DNA from: an uncultured Altererythrobacter sp.
Lineage (GTDB): Bacteria; Pseudomonadota; Alphaproteobacteria; Sphingomonadales; Sphingomonadaceae
Length of the DNA stretch: 16,050 nucleotides
NCBI GenBank assembly: GCA_937950385.1
Contig: CALFEA010000070.1
Span: 1-16,050, forward strand
Reading direction: 5' to 3'
Part shown: positions 1 through 7,614 of the stretch, piece after piece
Position numbering within the stretch: the stretch's first letter is position 1
How the letters are laid out: each line of letters opens with the position of its first letter
Translations under genes and position numbers: made by a program
Notes under the pieces: generated by a model
Seen by the model: the letters and a program-made list of their open reading frames with translations, nothing else
Databases searched by the model: none
What the model was told of the DNA's origin: nothing

Positions 1-64
1 GGCTCGCAGCAAGGCCGCTCAAGAGAAATATCCAGCTTCCACAAAACGGATGTTCAAAGCTTGA
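1..64 (+). CDS. C-terminal end of an upstream protein (partial, unidentified)
   Basis: The second forward frame is open from the left edge and ends at a TGA at 62-64. It encodes about 20 residues of a basic C-terminus ending in KRMFKA. The TGA overlaps the thiD ATG by one base (TGATG), an arrangement typical of translational coupling, and this is the main reason to believe the frame is coding. The fragment is too short to name a family. The thiD frame itself is also open back to the edge, so a longer ThiD instead of an upstream gene cannot be fully excluded. Confidence 0.45.
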   Translation, partial: ARSKAAQEKYPASTKRMFKA

Positions 65-888
65 TGGATACACTTATTCCCCCGCGCATTCTCGCCATTG
101 CTGGCTCTGATTCCAGCGGCGGCGCAGGCATTCAGGCCGACATTAAGACGATCACAATGCTGGGTGGCTATGCGATGAGCGCCCTTACCGCAGCAACCGC
201 GCAAAACAGTGTTGGCGTGCGAGCCATTGCACCAATGACACCGGAATTTGTAGGCGAGCAAATCCGTTCCTGCGTCAGCGATATTGGCGTTGATGCAGTA
301 AAGATTGGCATGCTGCATGATGAGGGCATTATTGCCGCCGTAGCCACTGAGATCGACAAACTGGCCGACACTATCCCAGTTATCTTAGATCCGGTGATGA
401 TCGCCACATCGGGCGCTGCACTGATATCGGAGGGTGCGATTGAAGCGATGCGCGAGACTTTGTTTCCGCGCGCGACCATGCTGACACCCAATTTGCCCGA
501 GTTGATTAAGCTCACCGGTGCAAGCCCGCAAACAACCAAAGATATGGACGATGCGGCCATGACTTTGGCCCAGCAATATGATTGCCATGTCCTTGCCAAA
601 GGCGGCCATACGGCTGCGGAAGGCGAAGAGGCACGCATCGTCGATGTGCTGGTGCGCGGCGGGACGCAGGCAATTGCGTTCAACAATGCTCGGATCGACA
701 CGCCCCACACGCACGGCACAGGCTGCACTCTTTCAAGCGCGATTGCCACCCTAATGGGCCACGGACAAAGCGCCGAACACGCCGTTAGATTGGCGCGGCG
801 CTTCGTCTATCAAGCCATTCTGCATGCCCCAGGCTTTGGCCAAGGTGGCGGACCTCTTGGCCATCAGGCGGTGCGCAAGCTGGGCTAA
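64..888 (+). CDS. thiD: Bifunctional hydroxymethylpyrimidine / phosphomethylpyrimidine kinase
   Basis: ThiD phosphorylates 4-amino-5-hydroxymethyl-2-methylpyrimidine (HMP) to HMP-P and then HMP-PP in cytosolic thiamin biosynthesis. The 274-residue product has the normal family length and ribokinase-type fold signatures. These are the N-terminal GSDSSGGAGIQAD block (residues 14-26), LDPVM (108-112), a KGGH block (179-182) and the anion-hole/catalytic motif HGTGC (217-221), with Cys221. I chose ATG 64 over the in-frame TTG at 61 because it places the first conserved block about 9 residues from the N-terminus, as is usual, and because it overlaps the previous stop (TGATG). There is no strong Shine-Dalgarno sequence, which fits coupling. 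The last bases overlap the convergent LOG gene. ThiE or PdxK-type kinases are less likely given the complete ThiD motif set. Confidence 0.95.
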   Translation: MDTLIPPRILAIAGSDSSGGAGIQADIKTITMLGGYAMSALTAATAQNSVGVRAIAPMTPEFVGEQIRSCVSDIGVDAVKIGMLHDEGIIAAVATEIDKLADTIPVILDPVMIATSGAALISEGAIEAMRETLFPRATMLTPNLPELIKLTGASPQTTKDMDDAAMTLAQQYDCHVLAKGGHTAAEGEEARIVDVLVRGGTQAIAFNNARIDTPHTHGTGCTLSSAIATLMGHGQSAEHAVRLARRFVYQAILHAPGFGQGGGPLGHQAVRKLG

Positions 889-1757
889 CCCCCAAGCTCG
901 TAAAATTCGGAAATATGCGCCCAAGCTTCATCGGCTGTTTCACACCAATGGATGAGGTCGAGGTCCTTTTTCGAGATCGTGCCCTCTTCTGCAATCGCTT
1001 CAAAATTCACGACCCTTGTCCAGAAATCCTTGCCGAATAGGCAAATCGGAATGGGCTTCATTTTTCCGGTTTGGATAAGCGTCAGAAGTTCAAAAAACTC
1101 ATCAAATGTGCCGAAGCCGCCCGGGAACACCGCAACCGCCCGTGCCCGCAGCAAAAAGTGCATTTTGCGCAAGGCAAAATAGTGGAAATTGAGCGAAAGA
1201 TAAGGCGTCACATAACTATTGGGCGCTTGCTCATGTGGCAGGATAATATTGAGGCCGATGCTTTCTGCACCTGCATCAGATGCGCCGCGATTGGCCGCCT
1301 CCATAATTGAAGGTCCGCCGCCAGAGCACACAACAAATTGCCGCTTACTGTCCTCGATAATTGCCTTTTCAGACACCATCCGCGCCAATTTTCGCGCCTC
1401 AGCATAATATTTCGCCTTCGCAGCAAGATTGGCAGCGACTTGTCGCTCATATTCGGTGCCATCTTTGGCCGCTTCAATCTTGGCATCTGCCTCATCGGGT
1501 GATGGAATGCGTGCAGAGCCATACATCACCAAGGTGGAGCCGACACGTGCCTCATCCAAAAGCATTTCCGGCTTGAGAAGTTCCAATTGAAAACGCACTG
1601 GCCGCAATTCTTCGCGCAGCAGAAAATCGGTGTCTGCAAAGGCGAGTTTATAGGCGGGATGCTCAGTTTGCGGCGTGTGCTCTGGGCTTTCCTTTATGAA
1701 GCCAGCTTCTTGCTCGGCGCGGTAAAATTTGCGGTCGGTCAGGTCTTTTTCTGTCAT
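885..1757 (-). CDS. LOG family protein (TIGR00730-type Rossmann fold, nucleotide 5'-monophosphate phosphoribohydrolase)
   Basis: LOG-family enzymes release the base from nucleoside monophosphates; some make free cytokinins and others act on AMP. The 290-residue cytosolic product carries the family signature PGGFGTFDE (212-220), a glycine-rich nucleotide-binding turn SGGGPSIMEA (145-154) and the catalytic Arg-Lys pair ALRKM (R197, K198). About 75 residues precede the Rossmann core, a layout I recall from alphaproteobacterial members of about 290 residues. The start at 1757 is the first ATG of the frame, preceded by only a weak purine stretch. The stop codon is read from bases 885-887, inside the thiD stop on the other strand. 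It is divergent from ppx with 181 bp between the two starts. The family is sure; the physiological substrate is not. Confidence 0.9.
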   Translation of the reverse strand: MTEKDLTDRKFYRAEQEAGFIKESPEHTPQTEHPAYKLAFADTDFLLREELRPVRFQLELLKPEMLLDEARVGSTLVMYGSARIPSPDEADAKIEAAKDGTEYERQVAANLAAKAKYYAEARKLARMVSEKAIIEDSKRQFVVCSGGGPSIMEAANRGASDAGAESIGLNIILPHEQAPNSYVTPYLSLNFHYFALRKMHFLLRARAVAVFPGGFGTFDEFFELLTLIQTGKMKPIPICLFGKDFWTRVVNFEAIAEEGTISKKDLDLIHWCETADEAWAHISEFYELGG

Positions 1758-1938
1758 TGTTCATCTCTAGGCGCAGCATTTGTGCGGGGCAAGCAGCAAG
1801 CAGGGCTAAAGCTCAAAGCAATCTGCAAAACCGTCAGGCTTGCTCACAATGCGTCAAAGCGCTAGCAACGGTGACAGGTCCTCGTCCGGCCTGCATTTGG
1901 GCTAAGCGGCGAGAGGAAAAGAAAGATATTGGTTTAAA

Positions 1939-3144
1939 ATGGCGGATAATTCTCCGCCGGGCAAAGATAAAGGTGCTGGAAAAAAGAGGAACAATAAGTC
2001 CGGCAAGGTAGCCGATTTTCGCTACAAGCGTTCCTCCCAGCCAAAGTCAAAACGCCGCAATTCTGCGGGCCCTCAGAGCAGCAGTGTGTCCGGGAAATTT
2101 GGCGCAAAACATGACCGAAATCCCAAAGGTAAGCCGGGACCAAGACAGGCCTATGCCGCGCTCGACCTAGGCACAAACAATTGCCGCCTGCTTATCGCGC
2201 GGCCTTCAGGCGAAAATTTCACCGTTATTGATGCCTTTAGCCGGGTTGTGAAACTGGGCGAGGATCTGGCTACTACTGGGAAACTCTCAGACGCTGCGAT
2301 GGAGCGCACATTAGGTGCGCTCAAAGTGTGCAGCGACAAACTGCGCCGCCGCAATGTTCATCTTGCACGCTCGGTTGCAACAGAGGCCTGCCGTAGGGCC
2401 AGCAATGGCGCAGCCTTCATTGAGCGCGTGCGCGAGGAAACGGGCATTATGCTTGATATCATCAGCGCCGAAGAAGAAGCGCGGCTGGCAGTTTTGGGCT
2501 GTCATATCCTGTTGGAACATGGCGATAGCCCGGCGATCATATTCGACATTGGCGGCGGGTCGACCGAGCTGGTTTTGCTAGAGCAAGGCGGCGAAACTGT
2601 GCCGCGCATTCTGGATTGGTTATCCGTGCCGTGGGGCGTGGTTTCACTTACCGATACAGTTCAACGCAAAGGGTCTAGCGACGCAGACAGGCTGGCGCGT
2701 TACACCGAAATGCGGCGCGTTGTTTTAGAAAGCCTTGAACCCTTCGCGCAGCGCGTCAGCGAGGCCTCGAAAGCCGGCGGCATACGCCTGCTGGGCACTA
2801 GCGGCACGGTTACCACTCTGGCCAGTTTGCATCTGGAACTGCCGCATTATGATCGCAAGGCTGTCGACGGTTTGATCGTACCATCAAAAGCTATGCGCGA
2901 TATTAGCGTGCGATTGTCGCATATGTCGCGCGGCGAGCGCGGTGACTTGCCTTGCATTGGGCAAGACCGCTCAGAGCTCGTGGTGGCAGGTTGCGCGATC
3001 CTTGAATCGATCCTCGATATTTGGCCAGCCGAAAAACTCGGCGTTGCAGATCGCGGCATCCGCGAAGGTATTTTACGCAGCCTTATGTCCATCCCTGGTG
3101 TGCCCGACCACACCCGCAGCAATAGCGAAAGGACGAGCGCATGA
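1939..3144 (+). CDS. ppx: Ppx/GppA family phosphatase (exopolyphosphatase / pppGpp phosphohydrolase) with basic N-terminal extension
   Basis: Ppx/GppA enzymes hydrolyse terminal phosphates of polyphosphate or the 5'-phosphate of pppGpp. This ASKHA-fold protein shows DLGTNN (76-81, phosphate 1), ATEACRRA (146-153; Glu148 is the likely catalytic Glu), SAEEEARL (175-182) and DIGGGSTEL (202-210, phosphate 2). It is 401 residues long and looks like the short, single-module form without the C-terminal HD domain of E. coli Ppx. The first ~70 residues are rich in Lys, Arg, Ser, Asn and Gly and look disordered; they lie outside the enzyme fold. ATG 1939 is the first in-frame ATG. A GAGAGG at 1911-1916 is too far upstream to be an ideal ribosome binding site, so the start is moderately certain. 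The stop overlaps the rlmE start (ATGA, 3141-3144). Ppx and GppA activities cannot be told apart from sequence. Confidence 0.92.
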   Translation: MADNSPPGKDKGAGKKRNNKSGKVADFRYKRSSQPKSKRRNSAGPQSSSVSGKFGAKHDRNPKGKPGPRQAYAALDLGTNNCRLLIARPSGENFTVIDAFSRVVKLGEDLATTGKLSDAAMERTLGALKVCSDKLRRRNVHLARSVATEACRRASNGAAFIERVREETGIMLDIISAEEEARLAVLGCHILLEHGDSPAIIFDIGGGSTELVLLEQGGETVPRILDWLSVPWGVVSLTDTVQRKGSSDADRLARYTEMRRVVLESLEPFAQRVSEASKAGGIRLLGTSGTVTTLASLHLELPHYDRKAVDGLIVPSKAMRDISVRLSHMSRGERGDLPCIGQDRSELVVAGCAILESILDIWPAEKLGVADRGIREGILRSLMSIPGVPDHTRSNSERTSA

Positions 3145-3806
3145 GCAGATCAGGCGGCGATCCCAATCGGCGGGTTAAAACAGGCAAGAAGCGCAGCGAA
3201 TCCTCCATCAAATGGTTAGAACGTCAGCTCAACGATCCTTATGTCAAAAAGGCCAAGGCTGACGGCTATCGCAGCCGTGCGGCCTATAAAATACTTGAGT
3301 TGGACAGCCGTTTTAAGCTCATTCGCGGATCGAAACGCGTGGTTGATTTGGGCATTGCACCGGGCGGTTGGGCACAAGTTGTGCGCAAGCTGGCGCCGAA
3401 CGCGGGCATCGTTGGGATCGATCTTTTGCCGACGGAGCCCATCGAAGGCGTCACCATCTTTGAGATGGATTTCATGGACGATAAAGCGCCGGCCATGCTT
3501 GAGGCAGCGCTGGACGGCCCGCCCGACCTCGTCTTGTCTGATATGGCCGCCAATACTGTCGGGCACAAACAAACAGATCATTTGCGGACAATGGCTTTGG
3601 TAGAAGCTGGCGCATGGTTCGCTACCGAAACGCTCGAAAAAGGCGGCGCATTCGTGGCCAAGGTTTTGGCAGGCGGTACCGATGCCGACTTGTTGAAAAT
3701 GCTCAAAGCCCATTTCACCAGTGTGAAACACGCAAAACCACCTGCGAGCCGCAAGGGTTCATCCGAATGGTATGTGGTTGCCCAAGGATTTAAAGGGCGC
3801 AACTAA
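3141..3806 (+). CDS. rlmE: 23S rRNA (uridine(2552)-2'-O)-methyltransferase, FtsJ/RrmJ family
   Basis: RlmE uses S-adenosylmethionine to 2'-O-methylate U2552 in the A loop of 23S rRNA, a late step in large-subunit assembly. The 221-residue protein has the SAM-binding motif GIAPGGW (71-77) and the complete K-D-K-E catalytic tetrad: K50 (in RAAYK), D134 (in SDMAAN), K174 (in FVAKV) and E209 (in SSEWY). The spacing matches the E. coli tetrad. The N-terminus is basic, as expected for rRNA contact. The start is fixed by a 4-nt ATGA overlap with ppx, so the two are almost certainly co-transcribed and translationally coupled; this pairing is common in Alphaproteobacteria. It converges on the cytochrome c gene with only 27 bp between the stops. 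Confidence 0.95.
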   Translation: MSRSGGDPNRRVKTGKKRSESSIKWLERQLNDPYVKKAKADGYRSRAAYKILELDSRFKLIRGSKRVVDLGIAPGGWAQVVRKLAPNAGIVGIDLLPTEPIEGVTIFEMDFMDDKAPAMLEAALDGPPDLVLSDMAANTVGHKQTDHLRTMALVEAGAWFATETLEKGGAFVAKVLAGGTDADLLKMLKAHFTSVKHAKPPASRKGSSEWYVVAQGFKGRN

Positions 3807-3833
3807 GTTTTAGAGCCGAGGCAGGCGAAATTC

Positions 3834-4493
3834 TTACGCACCGCCTTCGTTTTCTTCAGCCGCTGCATCCTCGGTTGCTTCTGCTTCGGCGGCTTCTTCG
3901 CCTTCGGCCGCAGCTTCCTCTGCCGCGACTTCCTCACCTTCGGCTGCCGCTTCTTCAGCAACCGCGGCTACAAATTCAGGCACAGGAAGGTTGGAGCCTT
4001 GCTCGTTGAGATAGAGCAAGAGTGCTGCACGATCTTCAATGTTGCCGATGCCCGCGAAACTCATCTTATTGCCATTAGCAAAAGCACGCGGGCTCTTGAT
4101 CCATGCGCTCATTGTGTCCCAATCCCAGTTACCGCCGACGCCGCTAAGCGCAGAACTATAAGCGAAACCAGAGGAACCGCCAGCAACTGGCTTGCCCATG
4201 ACACCGTGAAGATTGGGACCGATACCATCAGCGCCGCCAGCATTGATCGTGTGGCAGGCTGTACATTTCGCGAAGACTTTCTCGCCCTGCTCAGCCGTCA
4301 TCTTGTTGAGCATTTCCTCAATCGAAACCTCGACGTCTGTACCTGTGTCATCACCTTTAATGATATATCCCGGATTTTCGGGCGAAACAGCGCTATCCGC
4401 ATGAAAATACTTGCCCGATAGGACCGAAAATCCAAGAGCAATAATGCCTGCAAAAAGCACCCAGCCAGCGATGGTATTAAAACGGTCGTCCAT
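3834..4493 (-). CDS. Membrane-anchored class I cytochrome c (c2/CycM-like) with Ala/Glu-rich C-terminal tail
   Basis: This is a probable electron carrier on the periplasmic face of the inner membrane, between the bc1 complex and a terminal oxidase. The 219-residue protein begins with a short basic-flanked N-terminus and one hydrophobic segment (about 9-26) with no clear cleavage site, so it probably stays anchored. A linker follows, then a single class I haem domain with CTACH (C77, C80, H81) and a distal Met144 in GNKMSF. A GPNLHG segment (92-97) and a YLNE segment (161-164) are typical of c2-type folds. From about residue 175 to the end the protein is almost only Ala and Glu, with two copies of EEAAAEGEE twelve residues apart. 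It resembles CycM/c552 anchors of other Alphaproteobacteria. It is divergent from pheA. Confidence 0.92.
   Translation of the reverse strand: MDDRFNTIAGWVLFAGIIALGFSVLSGKYFHADSAVSPENPGYIIKGDDTGTDVEVSIEEMLNKMTAEQGEKVFAKCTACHTINAGGADGIGPNLHGVMGKPVAGGSSGFAYSSALSGVGGNWDWDTMSAWIKSPRAFANGNKMSFAGIGNIEDRAALLLYLNEQGSNLPVPEFVAAVAEEAAAEGEEVAAEEAAAEGEEAAEAEATEDAAAEENEGGA
3837..3962 (-). repeat. Low-complexity coding repeat (Ala/Glu-rich tail of the cytochrome c)
   Basis: This is the DNA for the acidic tail of the cytochrome. Two 27-nt units encoding EEAAAEGEE lie at 3930-3956 and 3894-3920, with a 36-nt period and a few silent differences. Downstream of them are degenerate Ala/Glu codons. The reading frame is intact, so this is a real protein tail and not a broken segment. 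Such tracts readily change length by replication slippage. Confidence 0.75.
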
Positions 4494-4637
4494 AATGCAA
4501 TGCGTACCTAGTCTGAATCGTTAGTAACAGTCGCGCGTGGCTCTAGTCGCGGGAGCGCGGCGGCGCAAGAGGTCTGGTAACATCACGCATTGCATTTCGC
4601 GCAACGCAAGCGCGGCTTGCATACTTGCCCGCGCGCA

Positions 4638-4656
4638 GATAGCAGCGCTTGCTATC
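4638..4656 (+). promoter_or_regulatory. Perfect inverted repeat abutting the pheA start codon
   Basis: GATAGCA (4638-4644), a 5-nt spacer GCGCT, and TGCTATC (4650-4656) form a perfect 7-bp inverted repeat that ends one base before ATG 4657. In RNA it would be a short hairpin occupying the place where a Shine-Dalgarno sequence should be; as DNA it could be a dimeric operator in the cytochrome c/pheA divergent region. The repeat is seen directly; any regulatory role is inference. Confidence 0.4.
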
Positions 4657-5550
4657 ATGACAAGTTTCCCAGCCCCAGCCCAAGCTATGGTCGATCAGAT
4701 GCGCGCATCTGCTGCGGCCGCTCCGACAAAAGCGATTGCATTTCAAGGGGCACCCGGCGCCAATTCGCACCGCGCCGCGATGGAGGCATTGCCGCAAAGC
4801 CTGCCGCTGCCTTGCTCCAGCTTTGCCGATGCGCTCGAAGCGGTGGAAACCGGCGCAGCGGGATGCGCAATCATCCCGATTGAAAATTCGCAAAATGGCA
4901 GGGTGGCCGATATCCACTTTTTGCTACCGGAAAGCGGGCTGCATATTGTTGGCGAGCATTTCATGGCAATCAATCATGCCTTGATGGGGGTTGGCCCTGG
5001 CCCTTTTAAAGAAGCATACAGCCACCCGCAGGCTCTGGGCCAATCGCGCATTTTTCTGCGGGAGCGAGGCATTATGCCATTGAGCCATGCCGATACGGCA
5101 GGCGCTGCCGCCTTTGTAGCAGAGCGCGGCGATCCGGACATTGCATCCATTTCTCCGCCAATAGCAGCTGAGCTTTACGGGCTTCAGATTGCTGAACACA
5201 ATGTGGAAGACGCCGCCGATAATATGACGCGCTTTGTCCTTTGCGCAAAAGATCCGGTTGATCCAGCCTCGCTCAAAGGCACAGTGGCCATTACAAGCTT
5301 CGTGTTTGAGGTTAAGAATATTCCCGCCGCTCTGTATAAAGCGATGGGCGGATTTGCGACCAATGGCGTCAATATGACCAAGCTGGAAAGCTATCAAAAG
5401 GGCACAAGCTTTTCCGCCTCTATGTTCTATGCCGATATTGTTGGTGCCCCCGGCAATCCAGCGGTGGACCGCGCGCTCGAAGAGCTCGCTTTTCATTCAA
5501 AAGAACTGCGGATTTTGGGAACGTACGCGCAGGCCCGGCCCAGAGGTTGA
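4657..5550 (+). CDS. pheA: Prephenate dehydratase with C-terminal ACT domain
   Basis: This enzyme converts prephenate to phenylpyruvate, the committed step of phenylalanine synthesis in the cytosol. The 297-residue protein is the monofunctional form with no chorismate mutase domain. The PDT domain runs from about 26 to 200, opening with AFQGAPGANS (28-37), then IPIENSQNG (73-81) and the catalytic TRF motif (T191-R192-F193). An ACT domain for feedback by phenylalanine follows (about 210-291): the GALV-like site reads IPAAL (222-226) and the usual ESRP site reads ESYQ (244-247). I chose ATG 4657 because the extension upstream to a GTG at 4537 is Arg/Ala-rich and unlike the family, whereas the N-terminus from 4657 (MTSFPAPAQAM) resembles sphingomonad homologues. 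There is no visible ribosome binding site at this start, where an inverted repeat sits instead. Confidence 0.93.
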   Translation: MTSFPAPAQAMVDQMRASAAAAPTKAIAFQGAPGANSHRAAMEALPQSLPLPCSSFADALEAVETGAAGCAIIPIENSQNGRVADIHFLLPESGLHIVGEHFMAINHALMGVGPGPFKEAYSHPQALGQSRIFLRERGIMPLSHADTAGAAAFVAERGDPDIASISPPIAAELYGLQIAEHNVEDAADNMTRFVLCAKDPVDPASLKGTVAITSFVFEVKNIPAALYKAMGGFATNGVNMTKLESYQKGTSFSASMFYADIVGAPGNPAVDRALEELAFHSKELRILGTYAQARPRG

Positions 5551-5632
5551 ACCCGCGCAGCTTCGATATTGCCCAATGGCTGCATTTCTTCTGACATTAT
5601 GACAGACTTCTGGTTGCGTAACTGAGCCTGCC

Positions 5633-6337
5633 ATGCCACCAGTATTGGTGATGACCACGGGGCCAGCCATCAGCACTTCTGACGCCAATGACAACGATGG
5701 GCCAATGGATGCCTTCGCCGAAAATTGGCGCGAAGTTCGCGAGAATGGTGATATTCAGTTTGCGCCGGTTGAAATACCTCCGCCCGAACCGCGCGAACCC
5801 GGCATGTTTGATGAGTTTTTCGAAGGGGTAAGCGAGTTTCTCGCTGGGCTATTCGGTTGGTTCCCTTCGACATGGCCAGTGCTTTATTGGGTCTTGATCG
5901 CGGTTGGTATCGCAGCAGCGCTCTTCATAATTTACCGTCTGGTTGAGCCTTATTTGGGTCCGCGCTCAAATATGGAATGGGCCGAGGAAGAGCCCGAATG
6001 GCAGCCCGATGCGCAGCAAAGCATCGCTTTGCTAGAGGATGCCGACCGGCTTGCAGCCCAAGGCAAATATGATGAGGCGACCCATTTGCTGCTCCAACGA
6101 TCTGTCGTGCATTTGTCAGAGGCAAAGCCTGATTGGGTCGAGCCATCCAGCACGGCGCGCGAGCTCGTCGCTATTCAGGCGCTTCCGGACAAAGCGCGCG
6201 CGACATTTGGCGTGATTGCAGAACGCGTGGAACGCAGCCTTTTTGCGCTTCGAACGTTGAATCAGGATGATTGGGAGGCAGCCCGCGCCGCCTATGCCGA
6301 TTTCGCCGCGACCTCTTTGAGGGGGCCGATCGGATGA
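5633..6337 (+). CDS. DUF4129 domain membrane protein, first gene of the MoxR operon
   Basis: This 234-residue protein has no known biochemical function. Residues 1-75 are acidic and Pro-rich. One transmembrane helix spans about 82-103, and the positive flank after it (YRLVEPYLGPR) suggests the C-terminus is cytosolic. The C-terminal region (about 134-225) matches DUF4129 as I know it: a LAAQGKYDEATHLLLQ helical block (140-155), a TARELV segment (174-179) and a conserved helix around ALRTLNQDDWEAA. In other bacteria DUF4129 is often fused to transglutaminase domains; here it stands alone. ATG codons at 5651 and 5705 are alternative starts and no ribosome binding site is decisive. It begins 82 bp after pheA, where the operon promoter probably lies. 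Its stop overlaps the next start (ATGA at 6334-6337). Confidence 0.8.
   Translation: MPPVLVMTTGPAISTSDANDNDGPMDAFAENWREVRENGDIQFAPVEIPPPEPREPGMFDEFFEGVSEFLAGLFGWFPSTWPVLYWVLIAVGIAAALFIIYRLVEPYLGPRSNMEWAEEEPEWQPDAQQSIALLEDADRLAAQGKYDEATHLLLQRSVVHLSEAKPDWVEPSSTARELVAIQALPDKARATFGVIAERVERSLFALRTLNQDDWEAARAAYADFAATSLRGPIG
6319..6325 (+). promoter_or_regulatory. Ribosome binding site that decides the DUF4350 gene start
   Basis: GAGGGGG lies 8 nt before ATG 6334. This rules in the start that overlaps the previous stop by ATGA, and rules out the in-frame upstream candidate at 6271, which would give a basic extension read from inside the DUF4129 coding sequence. Confidence 0.75.
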
Positions 6338-7614
6338 ATGATATGGCTACGCCAAGCATGACGGCAAGCGGCCGCCGCGCCAACCCTTTCAGTCCAAAGG
6401 CTGTGCTTGGGTTTGTTGGCGTTGGCTTTATTGCCTTTTTGCTGTTTCTGTATTTCCTCGCCATTGGCGACACCGGCGGACGCGAGAACGACGGGACTGC
6501 GCATGCTGCATCAAACGGTCTCAATGGCTATTCCGCGCTGGTTGAATTGCTGGAGGCGCAGGGTGTCGATGTCAGCCGATCGCGCTCTGTGTCGGATTTG
6601 GAAACTTACGACCTTTTGGTGCTGACCCCGCCCGCCTCGCTTGATGCAGAAGAATTTGGCGAATTGCTGGAAGAGCGCAAAATTCAAGGCCCTACAATGG
6701 TGATTCTGCCCAAATGGTCTGCTGGAAATTTTTCACCGTTTTTACCTGACGAAGTGTCCGACAAAATTAAGGACGGCTGGGTTAAACTCTATGGGATGCA
6801 GGCGCCCAATTGGACAGATGATCTTCCGCGACCTTACAAATTCAAAGCGATTGTTGATCCGCTTGAAAAAGATCGCAAGGCGACATTTTCTGGTCTCTCC
6901 TTCTCTGGAAAATTGCCAACAGAACAGAACCTTTTCGCCGAACAAAACGATAGCAGGCGTGCAATCGTGACGAGCGGCAATGACAGAGTGCTCGCCTTTG
7001 CAGTCGAAGGCGACCCAGAATATGACGAATATTATCCGGTCTATTTCGTAGTCGATGCTGATTTGATGAACAATTACGGCATGGCGGATCAAACCCGCGC
7101 ACGCCTTGCGGTGGAGCTGGTCCTAGAGGCAGCCTATTATGAAGATACGCCGGTTGTTTTCGACCTGACAATGAATGGCAAGGGCAATGCGGATAATCTG
7201 CTCACCCTCGCCTTCCGTCCGCCATTTCTTGCCGCCACCTTGTGTTTGATCGCAGTGCTCATTGTCATCGGCTGGCGCGCGTTCAAGCGCTTTGGACCGC
7301 CAGCCGCCGAGGGCCAAGCCATTGCATTTGGTAAGCAGCAATTGGTTGCCAATGGCGCCGGGCTTATTCTGCGCGCGCGCCGGTTTAACCTATTGGCCGA
7401 GCCCTACATTGATCTGAGCGCTCAGCGGACCCGTGAAGCGCTGGGGCTGACCAATCATGACACAGATACGCTCGATGCCGCGATTGAACGCAAATTGCCG
7501 GGCGAACCCAGTTTTACCCAGCGCGCCAATGCTCTTCGCATGGCCCGCAGCCAAACCGATATATTGCGCGCCGCACAGGCGCTGAAGGAACTTGAGAGGA
7601 CATTGAAGCGATGA
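6334..7614 (+). CDS. DUF4350 domain membrane protein of the MoxR operon
   Basis: This 426-residue protein has no assigned activity. The order is a short cytosolic N-terminus, a TM helix (about 24-45), a large probably periplasmic domain (about 50-290), a second TM helix (about 295-315) and a ~110-residue cytosolic tail rich in Arg and Ala. The domain opens with [20 protein letters not shown] (61-80) followed by DLLVLTPP (93-100). This is the DUF4350 pattern, a Rossmann-like fold resembling a glutamine-amidotransferase/GIFT domain without visible catalytic residues. Known members sit beside MoxR, DUF58 and DUF4129 genes, as here. The start is fixed by a strong ribosome binding site and the ATGA overlap. 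The stop overlaps the moxR start (7611-7614). A ligand-sensing or scaffold role is inference. Confidence 0.82.
   Translation: MNDMATPSMTASGRRANPFSPKAVLGFVGVGFIAFLLFLYFLAIGDTGGRENDGTAHAASNGLNGYSALVELLEAQGVDVSRSRSVSDLETYDLLVLTPPASLDAEEFGELLEERKIQGPTMVILPKWSAGNFSPFLPDEVSDKIKDGWVKLYGMQAPNWTDDLPRPYKFKAIVDPLEKDRKATFSGLSFSGKLPTEQNLFAEQNDSRRAIVTSGNDRVLAFAVEGDPEYDEYYPVYFVVDADLMNNYGMADQTRARLAVELVLEAAYYEDTPVVFDLTMNGKGNADNLLTLAFRPPFLAATLCLIAVLIVIGWRAFKRFGPPAAEGQAIAFGKQQLVANGAGLILRARRFNLLAEPYIDLSAQRTREALGLTNHDTDTLDAAIERKLPGEPSFTQRANALRMARSQTDILRAAQALKELERTLKR

Noticed and set aside
168..749. Long minus-strand open frame antisense to thiD (193 codons)
   Set aside because: It lies wholly inside a well-supported thiD gene, has no recognisable motif and no ribosome binding site; GC-rich codon bias produces such shadows.
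4537..4656. N-terminal extension of PheA from a GTG at 4537
   Set aside because: The extra 40 residues are Arg/Ala/Cys-rich and unlike the family N-terminus; ATG 4657 gives the normal length. Kept only as an alternative in the pheA entry.
4924..5496. Minus-strand open frame of 190 codons inside pheA
   Set aside because: Fully antisense to the PDT/ACT domains with rare His/Cys-rich composition; no sign of a real protein.
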